This document shows positions 37,680 to 47,940 of a stretch of 48,184 nucleotides of DNA, one piece after another. Every line of letters starts with the position of its first letter. Within the stretch, counting starts at the first letter, position 1. A model generated the notes under the pieces. It was not told the origin of the DNA and ran no database searches. It worked only from the letters and a program-made list of their open reading frames with translations. The position numbers were made by a program, and so were the translations under genes. Source of the stretch: Candidatus Contendobacter odensis Run_B_J11 (GTDB lineage: Bacteria > Pseudomonadota > Gammaproteobacteria > Competibacterales > Competibacteraceae); the NCBI RefSeq assembly GCF_000531125.1, contig NZ_CBTK010000304.1:1-48184 (forward strand), given 5' to 3'.

Positions 37680-38147
37680 ATGATCAAGATGCGCCAAGAT
37701 CTGCAGACGCTCAGCCGAAGATTAGCCACTGTAGTCGAATCCATGGGTTATGAACTGGTTGGGGTGGAATTTCACCCTCACCGTACTAACGCCCTGCTGC
37801 GAGTCTATATCGACAGCCCCAGCGGTATTACCTTGGGTGATTGCCAGCGGGTCAGTCACCAGTTGAGTGGTCTGTTGGAAGTTGAAGATCCGATTGAGGG
37901 GCAGTACAACTTGGAAATCTCCTCACCTGGATTGGAACGCCCACTGTTCGAGGCTCAGCATTTTGTCCGCTTCGCGGGTTCGGAGGTGCGGATTCAATTG
38001 CGGGAATTGCTGGATGGGCGGCGGAAACTGATCGGACGGTTGCTGGGAATGCACGATGACGACGTGATGATCATTGATAACGAGGGCCGGGAGTGGCGGG
38101 TGCCGCTGGAGCGGATTGAGAAAGCCAGGCTGGTTCCTGAACTCTGA
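37680..38147 (+). CDS. rimP: Ribosome maturation factor RimP
   Basis: Needed for 30S subunit assembly. The protein of about 155 residues has the RimP N-domain (YELVGVEFHPHRTNALLRVY, then SPSGITLGDCQRVSHQLS) and the linker SSPGLERPLFEAQHFVRF, both highly conserved. A C-terminal SH3-like barrel ends with RIEKARLVPEL. ATGs at 37680 and 37689 are both possible; the second matches E. coli length better. Neither has a ribosome site, since the upstream bases are the U-tract of the leader hairpin. nusA follows 42 bases later. Confidence 0.96.
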   Translation: MIKMRQDLQTLSRRLATVVESMGYELVGVEFHPHRTNALLRVYIDSPSGITLGDCQRVSHQLSGLLEVEDPIEGQYNLEISSPGLERPLFEAQHFVRFAGSEVRIQLRELLDGRRKLIGRLLGMHDDDVMIIDNEGREWRVPLERIEKARLVPEL

Positions 38148-38189
38148 AATACGGGACAGCATGCGGATCCGGCTAGGAGGCAGAGCGAT

Positions 38190-39734
38190 ATGCGCGTTAA
38201 AGACAGCAAAGAAAGTAATAAAGATAAGGAAGGCAATAAAGAGATTCTGCTGGTCGTGGATGCTGTCTCCAATGAGAAAGGCGTTAATAAGGAAATTATC
38301 TTCAGCGCCTTGGAGGTAGCGCTGGCATCGGCGGCCAAGAAGCGTTACCCAGGCGATCCCGATGTACGGGTGGCAATCAACCGGCGTACCGGTACCTATG
38401 ACACCTTCCGGCGCTGGCTGGTCGTGGCCGAAGGTGTTCAGATTGAAAACCCGGATCGGCAAATGGCCTTGAGCGACGCTTGCCGGATCCGGGAGGGTGC
38501 CCAGGACGGTGAATATGTCGAGATCCCGCTGGAAAACGCCAATTTTGGTGGTCGCATTGCCGCCCAGACTGCCAAGCAAGTCATCGTTCAAAAGGTGCGA
38601 GATGCCGAACGCGCTCAGATCGTGGATGCCTACCTGCATCGTAAAGGTGATTTGATTGGGGGTACGGTCAAGCGGTTGGAGCGCGGCGATGTCATTGTGG
38701 ATGTCGGCGGTAGCGTCGAGGCCAGGGTCGCCCGCGAAGATATAATCCCCCGGGAATCCTTCCGGATCGGCGAGCGTATCCGGGGCTATCTGAAGAACGT
38801 TCGCGCCGAAAGTCGTGGCCCCCAGCTTTTTATCAGCCGGGTAGCACCGGAGTTCCTGATTGCTTTGTTTACGCTGGAAGTGCCTGAGATCAACCAGGGT
38901 CTCATCGAGATCAAGGGTGCAGCCCGCGATCCCGGTTCGCGATCCAAGATCGCGGTTAAAAGCAAGGATACGCGCATCGATCCCATCGGCGCCTGCGTGG
39001 GCATGCGCGGGGCGCGAGTGCAGAGTGTCACCAACGAACTGTCCAGCGAGCGGGTGGACATCGTGCAGTGGGACGACGAACCGGTTCGCTTCGTTATGAA
39101 CTCGATGTCGCCGGCTGAAGTCGAGTCGGTGATCGTGGATGAGGACACGCACAGCATGGACATCATCGTCGCCGATGAGAAGCAACTGGCCCAGGCGATT
39201 GGCAAGGGCGGTCAAAACGTGCAGTTGGCCAGTAGGCTGACCGGATGGATTCTGAATGTAATGACGCGATCACAGGCCCAGGCCCAGCGCGGTCAGGAAG
39301 ACGAGACCCTGCAGCGCATGTTCATGGATCAGTTGGAGGTCGATGAAGATATTGCAGCCATTCTGGTTCGCGAGGGATTTGCCAGCATGGAGGAAGTCGC
39401 CTATGTACCGGCCCACGAGATGCTGGAAATTCCGGAATTTGATGCAGAGATTGTCGAGGAACTGCGTGGACGGGCGCGTGATGTGTTTTTGACTCGTGCG
39501 ATTGCTGCTGAGGAACGGCTGGGCAATGCCCGACCGTCCGAAGATCTGTTGCACATGGATGGCATGGATGAGGAATTGGCGTTCACGCTGGCTGGCAGCG
39601 GGATCGCGACGATGGATAACTTGGCCGAATTATCGGTGGACGATCTTAACGAGATCGCTGGATTGGATGACGAGCGAGCTGCGAAGCTGATCATGACGGC
39701 GCGTGCGCCTTGGTTTTTGAAGAACGAGCGGTAG
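38190..39734 (+). CDS. nusA: Transcription termination/antitermination factor NusA
   Basis: Binds RNA polymerase and nascent RNA to modulate pausing, termination and antitermination. The 514 residues have the N-terminal RNAP-binding domain, an S1 domain (GTVKRLERGDVIVDVGGSVE near 155), two KH domains (DPIGACVGMRGARVQSV and AIGKGGQNVQLASR), and two acidic repeats at the C-terminus (EEVAYVPAHEMLEI and MDNLAELSVDDLNEIAG). The N-terminus has about 16 extra, charged residues (RVKDSKESNKDKEG) before the usual NKEILLVVDAVSNEKG start, and the AGGAGG upstream confirms the longer form. infB follows 25 bases after the stop. Confidence 0.98.
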   Translation: MRVKDSKESNKDKEGNKEILLVVDAVSNEKGVNKEIIFSALEVALASAAKKRYPGDPDVRVAINRRTGTYDTFRRWLVVAEGVQIENPDRQMALSDACRIREGAQDGEYVEIPLENANFGGRIAAQTAKQVIVQKVRDAERAQIVDAYLHRKGDLIGGTVKRLERGDVIVDVGGSVEARVAREDIIPRESFRIGERIRGYLKNVRAESRGPQLFISRVAPEFLIALFTLEVPEINQGLIEIKGAARDPGSRSKIAVKSKDTRIDPIGACVGMRGARVQSVTNELSSERVDIVQWDDEPVRFVMNSMSPAEVESVIVDEDTHSMDIIVADEKQLAQAIGKGGQNVQLASRLTGWILNVMTRSQAQAQRGQEDETLQRMFMDQLEVDEDIAAILVREGFASMEEVAYVPAHEMLEIPEFDAEIVEELRGRARDVFLTRAIAAEERLGNARPSEDLLHMDGMDEELAFTLAGSGIATMDNLAELSVDDLNEIAGLDDERAAKLIMTARAPWFLKNER

Positions 39735-39759
39735 GGTTGGCTCGTCCTGGGGGTATTGA

Positions 39760-42579
39760 ATGACGGACGTAACGGTCAAACAGTTTGCGACGGTGGTCGG
39801 CATCCCGGCAGATCGTCTGCTGGAGCAGTTTGCCGAGGCAGGTATTACCGTCGCCGGGGCGGATACGGCGATCACGGAAAAACAGAAGTTGGATTTGCTG
39901 GCGCACCTGCGCAAGAGTCACGGTAACCCGCCGACCCAAGGTGTAGCCGAGCCCAAGAAAATCACGCTCAAACGTAAAACCCATAGTGAAATCAGGATGA
40001 CGGGCGGCGCGGCTGGACAGGTCAAAACGGTGAGCGTTGAAGTGCGCAAGAAGCGCACCTATGTCAAGCGCAGCCTGGTTGAGGATGAAACTGCACAAAC
40101 TGCACTGCGTCGCGAACCTGAAATCCAGGTCGAAGCGCCAGTTCCAGTGGTGTCGGCTGCAGTGGAGATCAGCGAGCCACCCCGCCCGACTGAGGTTGCC
40201 AATGAAGCTGTCCGCACGGCAGAAGCGACGCATCCGCAAGCACCCGTAGCGGAAGCCCACCTTCAGACTGAATCGGAAACTGCCCCCCGTGAGCCGGACG
40301 CCCTCCCCCGTACTCAGACCGAAGAGGGAACCCGGCAACCCACCGTGGCTGAGGCCCCACGGCACCGCTCGGAAAATCCGGTGCGGCGCCCACCCTCTGA
40401 TCCCGGTGTACGCCGTCGCCCGGAATCCACCGATGATCGACGCAAACCCACGGATCGCCCGGCAGTGTCCCGACCGTCGGAAGCGCGGGCACGCAAGCCT
40501 GCCGATTCAGGTGTAGCAGCGACTCCGGGTCAACGGCGCCCCGCCGCAGGTGGAGCCGCGCCAGATACCAGAACCCGGCCGCAACCTGCGCCAACCGTAG
40601 ACGCCAAAGCCAGAAAGCGCCCCGAAGGATCGGCCCCCAGTAAGCGACGAGGCGAAACTGAAGCGCCCCGGCGTCGGGAGGGTGAGAGCGAGGCGGATCG
40701 TCTATCGCGGCATGGGCGTGGTGATCAGACTGGATCAGACCGGTCGGATCGCCGCCGCCCCAGGAAAGCCAAGCCAGCTAAAGTCGCTGCGCCAGCACAG
40801 CGACATGGTTTCGCTAAGCCTACCGCCCCGATGGTGCGTGAAGTGACCTTGACCGAAACCATCAGCATTGCTGATCTGGCTCAAAAAATGTCAGTTAAGG
40901 CCACTGAGGTAATCAAGACCTTCCTGAAAATGGGGCTGATGGTCACTATCAATCAAGTTATTGATCAGGAAACCGCCGCGCTGGCCGTCGAGGAAATGGG
41001 GCATACCTACAAGCTGCTCAGGGACAACGCGCTGGAGGAAGATCTGACGGCAGGAACCGGTAGCAATGAGACCTTGCCGCGCCCACCGGTAGTCACCATT
41101 ATGGGTCATGTGGACCACGGTAAAACCTCGCTGCTGGATTACATCCGCCGCACCCGGGTCGCAGCGGGCGAGGCCGGAGGCATTACCCAGCATATTGGTG
41201 CCTACCATGTGGGCACTGAAAAAGGGGTGGTGACCTTCCTTGACACGCCAGGTCACGCTGCATTTACCGCCATGCGCGCTCGCGGCGCCAAGGCGACGGA
41301 TGTGGTGGTGCTGGTGGTGGCGGCTGACGACGGAGTGATGCCGCAGACCCTGGAAGCGATTCAGCATGCCCGCGCCGCCGGAGTGCCGATGGTCGTCGCC
41401 GTCAACAAGATGGATAAATCCGGTGCTGATCCGGATCGGGTCAAGAGCGAGCTATCGGCGCAGGGTGTTATTTCTGAGGAGTGGGGTGGCGATACTCTGT
41501 TCACCTACGTTTCCGCCAAAACCGGCATGGGCGTTGATGAACTGCTGGATAAAATTCTGGTGCAAGCCGAAGTGCTGGAACTGAATGCACCGGTGGACGG
41601 GCCGGCTAAAGGTGTAGTGATCGAATCACGGCTGGATAAAGGCCGTGGGCCGGTGGCAACGGTGCTGGTGCAGAGCGGTACCTTGCGTAAAGGCGATATG
41701 ATCCTGAGCGGTCGCGAATACGGTCGGGTGCGCGCCATGCTCAATGAAACCGGTCAGGGGATCAGCGAGGCGGGGCCTTCGATTCCGGTGGAGGTGCTGG
41801 GTCTGTCGGGTACTCCCAAGGCCGGTGACGAAGTGATCGCGATCACTGACGAGCGTAAGGCCCGCGAAATTGCCCTGTTCCGGCAAGGCAAGGCCCGCGA
41901 GGAACAGACCCGGAAACCGGTGATGGACATCGAAGGCATCTCCAAGCAGTTTGAAGCGGGGTTGGTCAACACTCTCAACGCTGTACTCAAGGCCGACGTG
42001 CAGGGTTCTGCTGAGGCGATTGTGGATGCGCTGACCCGGCTGTCTACTGCCGAGGTGCAGGTCAAGATTGTTGCCAGCGGTGTAGGCGGGATCAACGAGT
42101 CTGACGTGAACTTAGCCAAGACTTCGGGCGCCATTTTGATTGGCTTCAATGTCCGCGCCGACAATGTTGCCAAAAAACTGGCGGATGAAGAAGGGCTGAA
42201 ACCGCACTACTACAGCATCATTTACGAATTGATCGATGACGTAAAGCGCGCCATGGTCGGGATGCTCAAGCCGGAGTTTAAGGAGCAGATCATCGGTTTG
42301 GCGGAGGTGCGCGGAGTATTTCGTTCACCCAAATTCGGCGTAGTGGCGGGCTGTATGGTGGTGGATGGAGTTGTGCGCCGCAGCAACCCGATTCGGGTAT
42401 TGCGCAACCATGTCGTAATCTTCGAAGGCGCACTGGATTCGCTGCGGCGCTTCAAGGACGATGTCAGTGAAGTCCGCGCCGGTATGGATTGCGGCATGGG
42501 GGTAAAAAATTACAACGACATCCGCGAGGGCGACCATATCGAGGTCTTCGAGCGGGTGCAGGTGGAACGCACCCTGTAG
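39760..42579 (+). CDS. infB: Translation initiation factor IF-2
   Basis: A GTPase that places initiator tRNA on the ribosome. The 939 residues begin with an IF2 N-domain ([20 protein letters not shown]). A long Arg/Pro/Glu-rich region (about 60-355) with little order follows, then a second IF2 N-domain near 358 ([19 protein letters not shown]). The G domain has GHVDHGKTS (about 449), DTPGHAAF and NKMD. Domains II to IV end in [20 protein letters not shown]. The ribosome site before the ATG is weak (GGGG). An internal start for a shorter IF2 form is not resolved. rbfA follows 25 bases after the stop. Confidence 0.98.
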   Translation: MTDVTVKQFATVVGIPADRLLEQFAEAGITVAGADTAITEKQKLDLLAHLRKSHGNPPTQGVAEPKKITLKRKTHSEIRMTGGAAGQVKTVSVEVRKKRTYVKRSLVEDETAQTALRREPEIQVEAPVPVVSAAVEISEPPRPTEVANEAVRTAEATHPQAPVAEAHLQTESETAPREPDALPRTQTEEGTRQPTVAEAPRHRSENPVRRPPSDPGVRRRPESTDDRRKPTDRPAVSRPSEARARKPADSGVAATPGQRRPAAGGAAPDTRTRPQPAPTVDAKARKRPEGSAPSKRRGETEAPRRREGESEADRLSRHGRGDQTGSDRSDRRRPRKAKPAKVAAPAQRHGFAKPTAPMVREVTLTETISIADLAQKMSVKATEVIKTFLKMGLMVTINQVIDQETAALAVEEMGHTYKLLRDNALEEDLTAGTGSNETLPRPPVVTIMGHVDHGKTSLLDYIRRTRVAAGEAGGITQHIGAYHVGTEKGVVTFLDTPGHAAFTAMRARGAKATDVVVLVVAADDGVMPQTLEAIQHARAAGVPMVVAVNKMDKSGADPDRVKSELSAQGVISEEWGGDTLFTYVSAKTGMGVDELLDKILVQAEVLELNAPVDGPAKGVVIESRLDKGRGPVATVLVQSGTLRKGDMILSGREYGRVRAMLNETGQGISEAGPSIPVEVLGLSGTPKAGDEVIAITDERKAREIALFRQGKAREEQTRKPVMDIEGISKQFEAGLVNTLNAVLKADVQGSAEAIVDALTRLSTAEVQVKIVASGVGGINESDVNLAKTSGAILIGFNVRADNVAKKLADEEGLKPHYYSIIYELIDDVKRAMVGMLKPEFKEQIIGLAEVRGVFRSPKFGVVAGCMVVDGVVRRSNPIRVLRNHVVIFEGALDSLRRFKDDVSEVRAGMDCGMGVKNYNDIREGDHIEVFERVQVERTL

Positions 42580-42604
42580 GGATGCGATAGGACGAAGCTG
42601 AACC

Positions 42605-43021
42605 ATGGCGAACGTAAATTCGCGTATCCGCCGGATCGGTGAACAGATTCGCCGGGAACTGGCGGATCTCATCCGTACCGAACTGCACGATCCCCGATTG
42701 ACGCTGGTCTCCATGACCAGCATCGAGGTCAGCCGCGATCTGGCTCACGCCCGGATTTACGTTACCGTGGTGTGCGATCCTGATGACCGAGCCGGGTTAG
42801 TGGCCGAACTCAATCGTGCGGCATCGTTGCTGCGCCGGGAACTGGGGCGGAGAATGCATATCCGTACCGTGCCGAAACTGGAATTCCGCTACGATGAAGT
42901 GGTGGAACACGGTGCCCGACTGTCAGCCTTGATTGATGCGGCGGTCGCTGCTGATGCCCGCCGGCATCACGACGATGAAGTGCCGCTAACCAATGACCCT
43001 GATTCGGAGAATGCGGCTTGA
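42605..43021 (+). CDS. rbfA: Ribosome-binding factor A
   Basis: A small KH-fold factor for 16S rRNA 5'-end maturation and cold adaptation. The 138 residues contain IRRIGEQIRRELADLIRTEL, HDPRLTLVSMTSIEVSRDLA and AHARIYVTVVCD, the conserved first two-thirds. A tail of acidic residues (RRHHDDEVPLTNDP) ends the protein. Length and order between infB and truB are those of the family. The stop codon overlaps a TTG that may be the truB start. Confidence 0.97.
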   Translation: MANVNSRIRRIGEQIRRELADLIRTELHDPRLTLVSMTSIEVSRDLAHARIYVTVVCDPDDRAGLVAELNRAASLLRRELGRRMHIRTVPKLEFRYDEVVEHGARLSALIDAAVAADARRHHDDEVPLTNDPDSENAA

Positions 43022-43023
43022 CG

Positions 43024-43950
43024 ATGCGTAACCGGCGTTCAGTCAGCGGGGTGCTGTTGCTGGACAAGCCGGAGGGCTGGACTTCCAACGCGGCGCTGCA
43101 AGCGGTCAAGCGGCTGTATCAGGCGCAAAAGGCCGGCCACACCGGCAGCCTTGATCCGCTGGCCAGTGGTCTGTTGCCCATCTGTCTGGGCGAAGCGACC
43201 AAGCTGTCGGGATTATTGCTGAATGCCGACAAGTCTTATCGCTTCACCTGTCGGCTGGGCGCAACCACCACTACGGGCGATGCTGATGGTGAGATTATGC
43301 TCGCCCGCCCGGTGGGGTCACTAAGCCGCGAGCGGGTGGAAGCCGCGCTGCGGCGCTTCATCGGGGTGATCCAGCAGATACCGCCGATGTATTCAGCGTT
43401 GAAGCGCAACGGTCAGCCGTTGTACAAACTGGCGCGCCAGGGCATTGAGGTCGAGCGTGCGCCGCGTGAGGTGACGATTCACCAATTGCACTTGTTGCGT
43501 TTGGACGGCGAGGAGCTGGAGTGCGAGTTGCGCTGTTCTAAAGGTACCTATGTGCGGACGTTGGCCGCTGATCTCGGCGAAGTACTGGACTGCGGTGCGC
43601 ACATTGCCGCATTGCGCCGCACGGCAGTAGCGCCCTACGACGCCGGACGAATGGTGACGCTGGACACCCTGCGCGAGCGGGCAGAACAGGGGTTAGCCGC
43701 ACTGGATGAATGCCTGCTGCCGGCAGATAGCGCGGTGGCGGAATGGCCGGCGGTGCGGGTGCGCGGTGATGCCGCCTTTTACCTGGGCCAAGGCCAGCCG
43801 ATTTTGGCGCCACACGCGCCGACTCAGGGTTGGGTACGCCTGTATGAGGGCGATGAGCGGTTTCTGGGGATCGGTGAGATTCTCGACGATGGCCGGGTCG
43901 CCCCGCGCCGTTTGCTGCTCCAAGCTTCAGCGCTGAGGCTTGCTTGTTGA
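43024..43950 (+). CDS. truB: tRNA pseudouridine(55) synthase
   Basis: Makes pseudouridine at position 55 in the T-loop of tRNAs. The 308 residues start RNRRSVSGVLLLDKPEGW. The catalytic Asp44 lies in GHTGSLDPLASGLLPICLG, followed by YRFTCRLGATTTTGDADGE. A PUA domain at the C-terminus is seen in GRVAPRRLLL. The ATG at 43024 lies three bases after the rbfA stop. A TTG at 43018 overlaps that stop (TTGA) and is seven bases from GGAGA, a better ribosome spacing, so it may be the true start. Confidence 0.97.
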   Translation: MRNRRSVSGVLLLDKPEGWTSNAALQAVKRLYQAQKAGHTGSLDPLASGLLPICLGEATKLSGLLLNADKSYRFTCRLGATTTTGDADGEIMLARPVGSLSRERVEAALRRFIGVIQQIPPMYSALKRNGQPLYKLARQGIEVERAPREVTIHQLHLLRLDGEELECELRCSKGTYVRTLAADLGEVLDCGAHIAALRRTAVAPYDAGRMVTLDTLRERAEQGLAALDECLLPADSAVAEWPAVRVRGDAAFYLGQGQPILAPHAPTQGWVRLYEGDERFLGIGEILDDGRVAPRRLLLQASALRLAC

Positions 43951-43975
43951 TTGTCGGCGCTGAGGTTAGTATTTT
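43947..43975 (+). promoter_or_regulatory. Probable promoter of rpsO-pnp
   Basis: TTGATT (43947-43952) and TATTTT (43970-43975) are 17 bases apart, inside the short gap before rpsO. The -35 matches four of six and the -10 four of six. In E. coli rpsO has its own promoter in this location. Confidence 0.5.
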
Positions 43976-44020
43976 TCATCGGATTTATTGACTGAATCGA
44001 ATTTGCACGGGAGTTTTACC

Positions 44021-44290
44021 ATGCCGCTTAATACCGAACAGAAGTCGCAGATCATGCGGGATTTCCAGCGCGGAGCCGCCGACACCGGGTCGCCGGAGGT
44101 CCAGGTTGCGCTGTTGACCAACCGCATCAATGGCTTGCAGCCTCATTTTGGCGAACACAAGAAAGACCATCATTCCCGGCGCGGGCTGCTCAAGATGGTC
44201 AACCAGCGTCGCAAGTTGCTGGATTACCTGAAGCGGAAGAATTTACAATCCTATCAGGCTCTTATAAGCCGCCTTGGCTTGCGCCGCTGA
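44021..44290 (+). CDS. rpsO: Ribosomal protein S15
   Basis: A primary 16S rRNA-binding protein of the 30S subunit platform. The 89 residues show [17 protein letters not shown], the [16 protein letters not shown] rRNA-binding turn, and a C-terminal GLRR. The length is that of the family. The ATG at 44021 has GGGAG nine bases upstream. pnp follows after 37 bases; in relatives that gap carries RNase-processing hairpins, which are not evident here. Confidence 0.98.
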   Translation: MPLNTEQKSQIMRDFQRGAADTGSPEVQVALLTNRINGLQPHFGEHKKDHHSRRGLLKMVNQRRKLLDYLKRKNLQSYQALISRLGLRR

Positions 44291-44327
44291 GATTTTCCAC
44301 CGCTCTTTTGCTGTATAGGACGCTTTC

Positions 44328-46406
44328 GTGACGCCCATCAAAAAAACATTTCAGTATGGTCAGCATACCGTCACCCTGGAGACCGGCGAGATCGCCCGGC
44401 AAGCCAGTGGTGCGGTACTGGTCAACATGGCCGATACCGTGGTGCTGGTCACGGTAGTGGCTGCCCGGGAAGCCGAGAAAGGTCGGGATTTTCTCCCGTT
44501 GCGGGTGGATTATCAGGAACGGACCTATGCGGCAGGCCGGATTCCCGGAGGTTTCTTCCGCCGTGAGGGTCGTCCTTCCGAGAGCGAAACCCTGACCTGC
44601 CGGCTGATTGATCGCCCGCTGCGCCCTCTGTTTGCCGATGGCTTTACCAATGAGATGCAGATCATCGCTACCGTGATGTCCCTGAATAATCAGGTGGATC
44701 CGGAAATCCTGGCCTTGATCGGTGCTTCGGCGGCGGTGGCTTTGTCCGGGGTGCCATTCAGCGGCCCCATTGGCGCGGCTCGGGTGGGTTACCACAACGG
44801 CCAATACCTGCTCAATCCAAACCGTGAGGCCCTGAAAACCTCGCAACTCGATTTGGTGGTCGCCGGGACCGAGCGGGCGGTGCTGATGGTGGAATCCGAA
44901 GCCGATGGCCTGTCTGAAGAGGTGATGCTGGGTGCCGTGATGTTCGGCCATGAGCAGATGCAGGCCGTTATTCGCGCCATCAACGAACTGGTGACGGAAG
45001 CCGGGGTACAGCCATGGAACTGGCAGCCGCCAGCCCATGACGAGGCGTTAACGAGCGCTGTTCGCACCGCTGCCGAGGCTGCGCTGACCGAGGCGTACCA
45101 GATTGCCGAGAAACTGATTCGCCAGCAACGGGTGCGCGACATTCACGACCAGGTTCTGGCGCAACTGACCATTCAGGAACCGGAGCGTTGGACCGCATTG
45201 GCGATTGACGGCGTGTTTTCGACGCTGGAGAGCCAGATCGTGCGCGGACGGATTCTGGCTGGCCAACCACGCATTGATGGCCGCGATACCCGCACGGTGC
45301 GGCCGATCACGGCTCGGGTTGGCGTATTGCCGCGCACCCACGGTTCGGCGTTGTTCACCCGGGGTGAGACCCAGGCGCTGGTGGTCACCACGCTGGGCAC
45401 CGACCGGGACGCCCAGGTTATTGACGCCATTGAGGGTGAGTACCGCCAGCCGTTCCTGCTGCACTACAATTTCCCACCCTATTCGGTCGGCGAGATTGGT
45501 CAGGTCGGCAGTCCCAAGCGCCGGGAAATCGGCCACGGGCGGTTGGCCAAGCGGGGCGTCCAGGCGGTGATGCCCAAGCCCGAACAGTTTCCCTACACGG
45601 TGCGGGTGGTATCGGAAATCACCGAGTCCAACGGCTCCAGTTCAATGGCGTCGGTCTGTGGCGCCAGCCTGTCGCTGATGGATGCGGGTGTGCCGATCAA
45701 AGCGCCAGTTGCCGGTATCGCGATGGGGCTGATTAAGGAAGATGACCGCTTTGCGGTGCTGACTGACATTATCGGCGACGAAGATCATCTGGGCGACATG
45801 GATTTCAAGGTAGCGGGCACCACCGACGGGGTAACCGCCCTGCAAATGGATATCAAGATTGACGGCATCACCCGTGAAATCATGGAGCAGGCGCTGGCTC
45901 AGGCCCGTGAGGGGCGGTTGCACATCCTCGGCAAGATGGCGCAGGCGATTACCCAGCCCAGTCAGGAATTGTCCGAATATGCGCCGCGCTATACCACGAT
46001 GCGGATCAACCCGGACAAGATCCGCGACGTGATCGGCAAGGGCGGGGTCACGATTCGTTCCATTACCGAGGAAACCGGCGCCACCATTGATATCAGCGAT
46101 GATGGGGTGATTAAAATCGCCGCCGTTGATAAGGCTGCCGGTGACGAGGCTCGCCGCCGTATCGAGCAGATTACCGCCGATGTGGAAGCCGGTCAGGTTT
46201 ACGAGGGTAAGGTAGTCCGCATTATGGACTTTGGCGCGTTTGTAGCGATTCTGCCCGGCCGTGATGGCATGGTGCATATCTCGCAGATTTGCGAGGAACG
46301 GCTACAAAATGTCAGCGACAAGTTGACTGTGGGCGATGTGGTCAAGGTCAAAGTGCTGGAAATTGACAAGCAGGGTCGTATCCGCCTGAGCATGAAGGGT
46401 CTCTGA
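44328..46406 (+). CDS. pnp: Polyribonucleotide nucleotidyltransferase
   Basis: A phosphorolytic 3'-to-5' exoribonuclease and degradosome member. The 692 residues have two RNase PH-like halves: the first has [20 protein letters not shown], the second has [12 protein letters not shown] and the catalytic region [18 protein letters not shown] (about 480-495). A KH domain begins near 556 ([14 protein letters not shown]), and an S1 domain begins near 624 ([20 protein letters not shown]). The start is GTG at 44328, with AGGA eight bases before. The gene ends the translation operon; the tRNA-Ser gene follows 92 bases later. Confidence 0.98.
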   Translation: MTPIKKTFQYGQHTVTLETGEIARQASGAVLVNMADTVVLVTVVAAREAEKGRDFLPLRVDYQERTYAAGRIPGGFFRREGRPSESETLTCRLIDRPLRPLFADGFTNEMQIIATVMSLNNQVDPEILALIGASAAVALSGVPFSGPIGAARVGYHNGQYLLNPNREALKTSQLDLVVAGTERAVLMVESEADGLSEEVMLGAVMFGHEQMQAVIRAINELVTEAGVQPWNWQPPAHDEALTSAVRTAAEAALTEAYQIAEKLIRQQRVRDIHDQVLAQLTIQEPERWTALAIDGVFSTLESQIVRGRILAGQPRIDGRDTRTVRPITARVGVLPRTHGSALFTRGETQALVVTTLGTDRDAQVIDAIEGEYRQPFLLHYNFPPYSVGEIGQVGSPKRREIGHGRLAKRGVQAVMPKPEQFPYTVRVVSEITESNGSSSMASVCGASLSLMDAGVPIKAPVAGIAMGLIKEDDRFAVLTDIIGDEDHLGDMDFKVAGTTDGVTALQMDIKIDGITREIMEQALAQAREGRLHILGKMAQAITQPSQELSEYAPRYTTMRINPDKIRDVIGKGGVTIRSITEETGATIDISDDGVIKIAAVDKAAGDEARRRIEQITADVEAGQVYEGKVVRIMDFGAFVAILPGRDGMVHISQICEERLQNVSDKLTVGDVVKVKVLEIDKQGRIRLSMKGL

Positions 46407-46498
46407 GGCCCAGGAGCGTCTCGCCATGGCCGCTTGCCTTGGCATGGTCGCTTCGGATAGTCTTACCCGCCGTGCCGTGTTGAGCGCGGCGATGTTTT

Positions 46499-46588
46499 GG
46501 AGAGGTGGCCGAGCGGTTGAAGGCGCAGCACTGGAAATGCTGTTTAGGGGTAACTCTAACGAGGGTTCGAATCCCTCTCTCTCCGCCA
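46499..46588 (+). tRNA. tRNA-Ser (anticodon GGA)
   Basis: A 90-nucleotide class II tRNA with a long variable arm and an encoded CCA. The acceptor starts GGAGAGG and pairs with the CTCTCC before GCCA. The anticodon loop is CTGGAAA with GGA at 46533-46535. The T-arm is GAGGG TTCGAAT CCCTC. It lies between pnp and an IS-interrupted region and could act as an integration site. Confidence 0.96.
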
Positions 46589-46623
46589 AATTCAAGTCCG
46601 TAATGTTTCATTACAAGTTTTCA

Positions 46624-46646
46624 AACCCGCCAAGTGCGGGTTTTTT
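46624..46646 (+). terminator. Terminator after tRNA-Ser
   Basis: AACCCGC (46624-46630) pairs with GCGGGTT (46636-46642) over a 5-base loop, followed by TTTTTT (46641-46646). It is a standard intrinsic terminator for the tRNA transcript. Confidence 0.9.
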
Positions 46647-46824
46647 AATGCCTTTAGTTCCGCAACCGTCCATAGCCAGCCGTAAGCATCCGCGCTAAGC
46701 AAGGGGTCATTTTCCGGGGTCAGTTCGTGGTGTGTGGCGCGTTGCGCTTGGCCCCCACCGGCTGATGGTGCGGCCCGATGCGATGGCTTGGCGGTTGGTC
46801 GCCTTCCATTCCGCCCAAACCCGA

Positions 46825-47940
46825 TCAGCTCACCTTGATCGCCCGGACCTCCGCAGCGCGCTCATCGACCGGGATCACGGGCAGTTCGCCCGGAGTCTTG
46901 ACCGGTAGCTTGCGCAGGTGATCCATGATCGCCTGCCATTCCTTAATCTCACTGACCGTGCCTTTCCCCGACCCAGTGGCGACACTGCCCTTGTCCGTCG
47001 TACCCGGCGGCGGCAGCAGGTAAGGCGTGTCGATGCGAGGGTCGTCCAGCGCCTCGACTTTCGACTTGAGCGGCTGCCCCTCTTTGTTCTTGGCAACCAG
47101 CGGCAGTTTGCCCTGGGTGTACTTGGGGATGGCCGTGAGAATCAGGCCGAGATACAGGGGGCAGGTGAGGCTGTACCAGCGTGGATCCTTGCCGGTGATG
47201 TCGATCACGCGGTAGCCGCGATTGAGGTCGCCCAGTTCGATAGCCGTCACGACATCGAACTTCGGGCGGGACGGGTCGTAGTGCAACCGCAGGCCGGAGG
47301 TACGCGGGAAAAACTCGCCGGGGTGGGCCGGGTTGTCCACGAGGAAGTACTCAAGCAGATTCTTCAGATCGAGGCCCGTGAAGTAGCCGGTCACTAGGGC
47401 GCTGCCCGCCGTCGTATCCACTACACCGAAGCCCAGGGGCGCGACGGCGAACACGTCGTAGACCGTTTGCACGCCCGACTTGCCCCGGGTCAGACCGGCG
47501 CGCATCAGCCCGTTGACGGAAAATCCGATGTCCGCTTGCGTGGCGCTTCTGAAGGCGTCGGTGCAGAGGTTGGCGAGGAGGGTGCTGGCCGCGATGTCCG
47601 TGAAGGTGTTAGGCAGGTCCTGCGGGATTACGGCCAGCGGCTGATCGATGCTGTAACCGCGTGACGCGAACACGGCCCCGCTGACCGACTTCTTGAACGT
47701 GTCGATCACGTCGGCCGTGGCCCGGTCGCCGGCAAGGATGTCGTCGATCTGGTAGAGCCGGTAAGACTCCACCGTCAACTTGCCGCCATCCAGGGTGATC
47801 ACCAGCTCGCCAAGGTTCTTCCCTTCCTTTCCGGTCTGGACCACCGGTGTGCGGTTGTTGACGATGATCGCTTCTTGCAGCTCGGTATGGCTGTGGCCGC
47901 CGATCACTACATCAATGCCCGGCACGGCCTCGGCTAGTAC
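46825..47940 (-). pseudogene. 5'-nucleotidase (UshA-like), N-terminal half missing
   Basis: The C-terminal 370 residues of a secreted nucleotidase/2',3'-cyclic phosphodiesterase-type enzyme. What remains starts in the metallophosphatase half at LAEAVPGIDVVIGGHSHTEL, where the GGHSHT motif supplies a metal ligand. The whole C-terminal substrate domain follows (SVNGLMRAGLTRGKSGVQTV, then DVFAVAPLGFGVVD). The frame is open upstream to about 47940, where the IS630 end begins; an in-frame stop lies in IS sequence. About 200 residues with the first metal-binding motifs are missing. The GTG at 47925 is an accidental start, not the native one. No active protein is expected from this copy. Confidence 0.85.

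Noticed and set aside
37923-39215. 430-codon minus-strand open frame opposite rimP and nusA
   Set aside because: It is antisense to two well-conserved genes and arises from their GC-rich third positions; no family features.
44262-45038. 258-codon minus-strand open frame opposite pnp
   Set aside because: Antisense to a fully conserved gene, with the composition of a codon shadow (Gln/His/Gly-rich).
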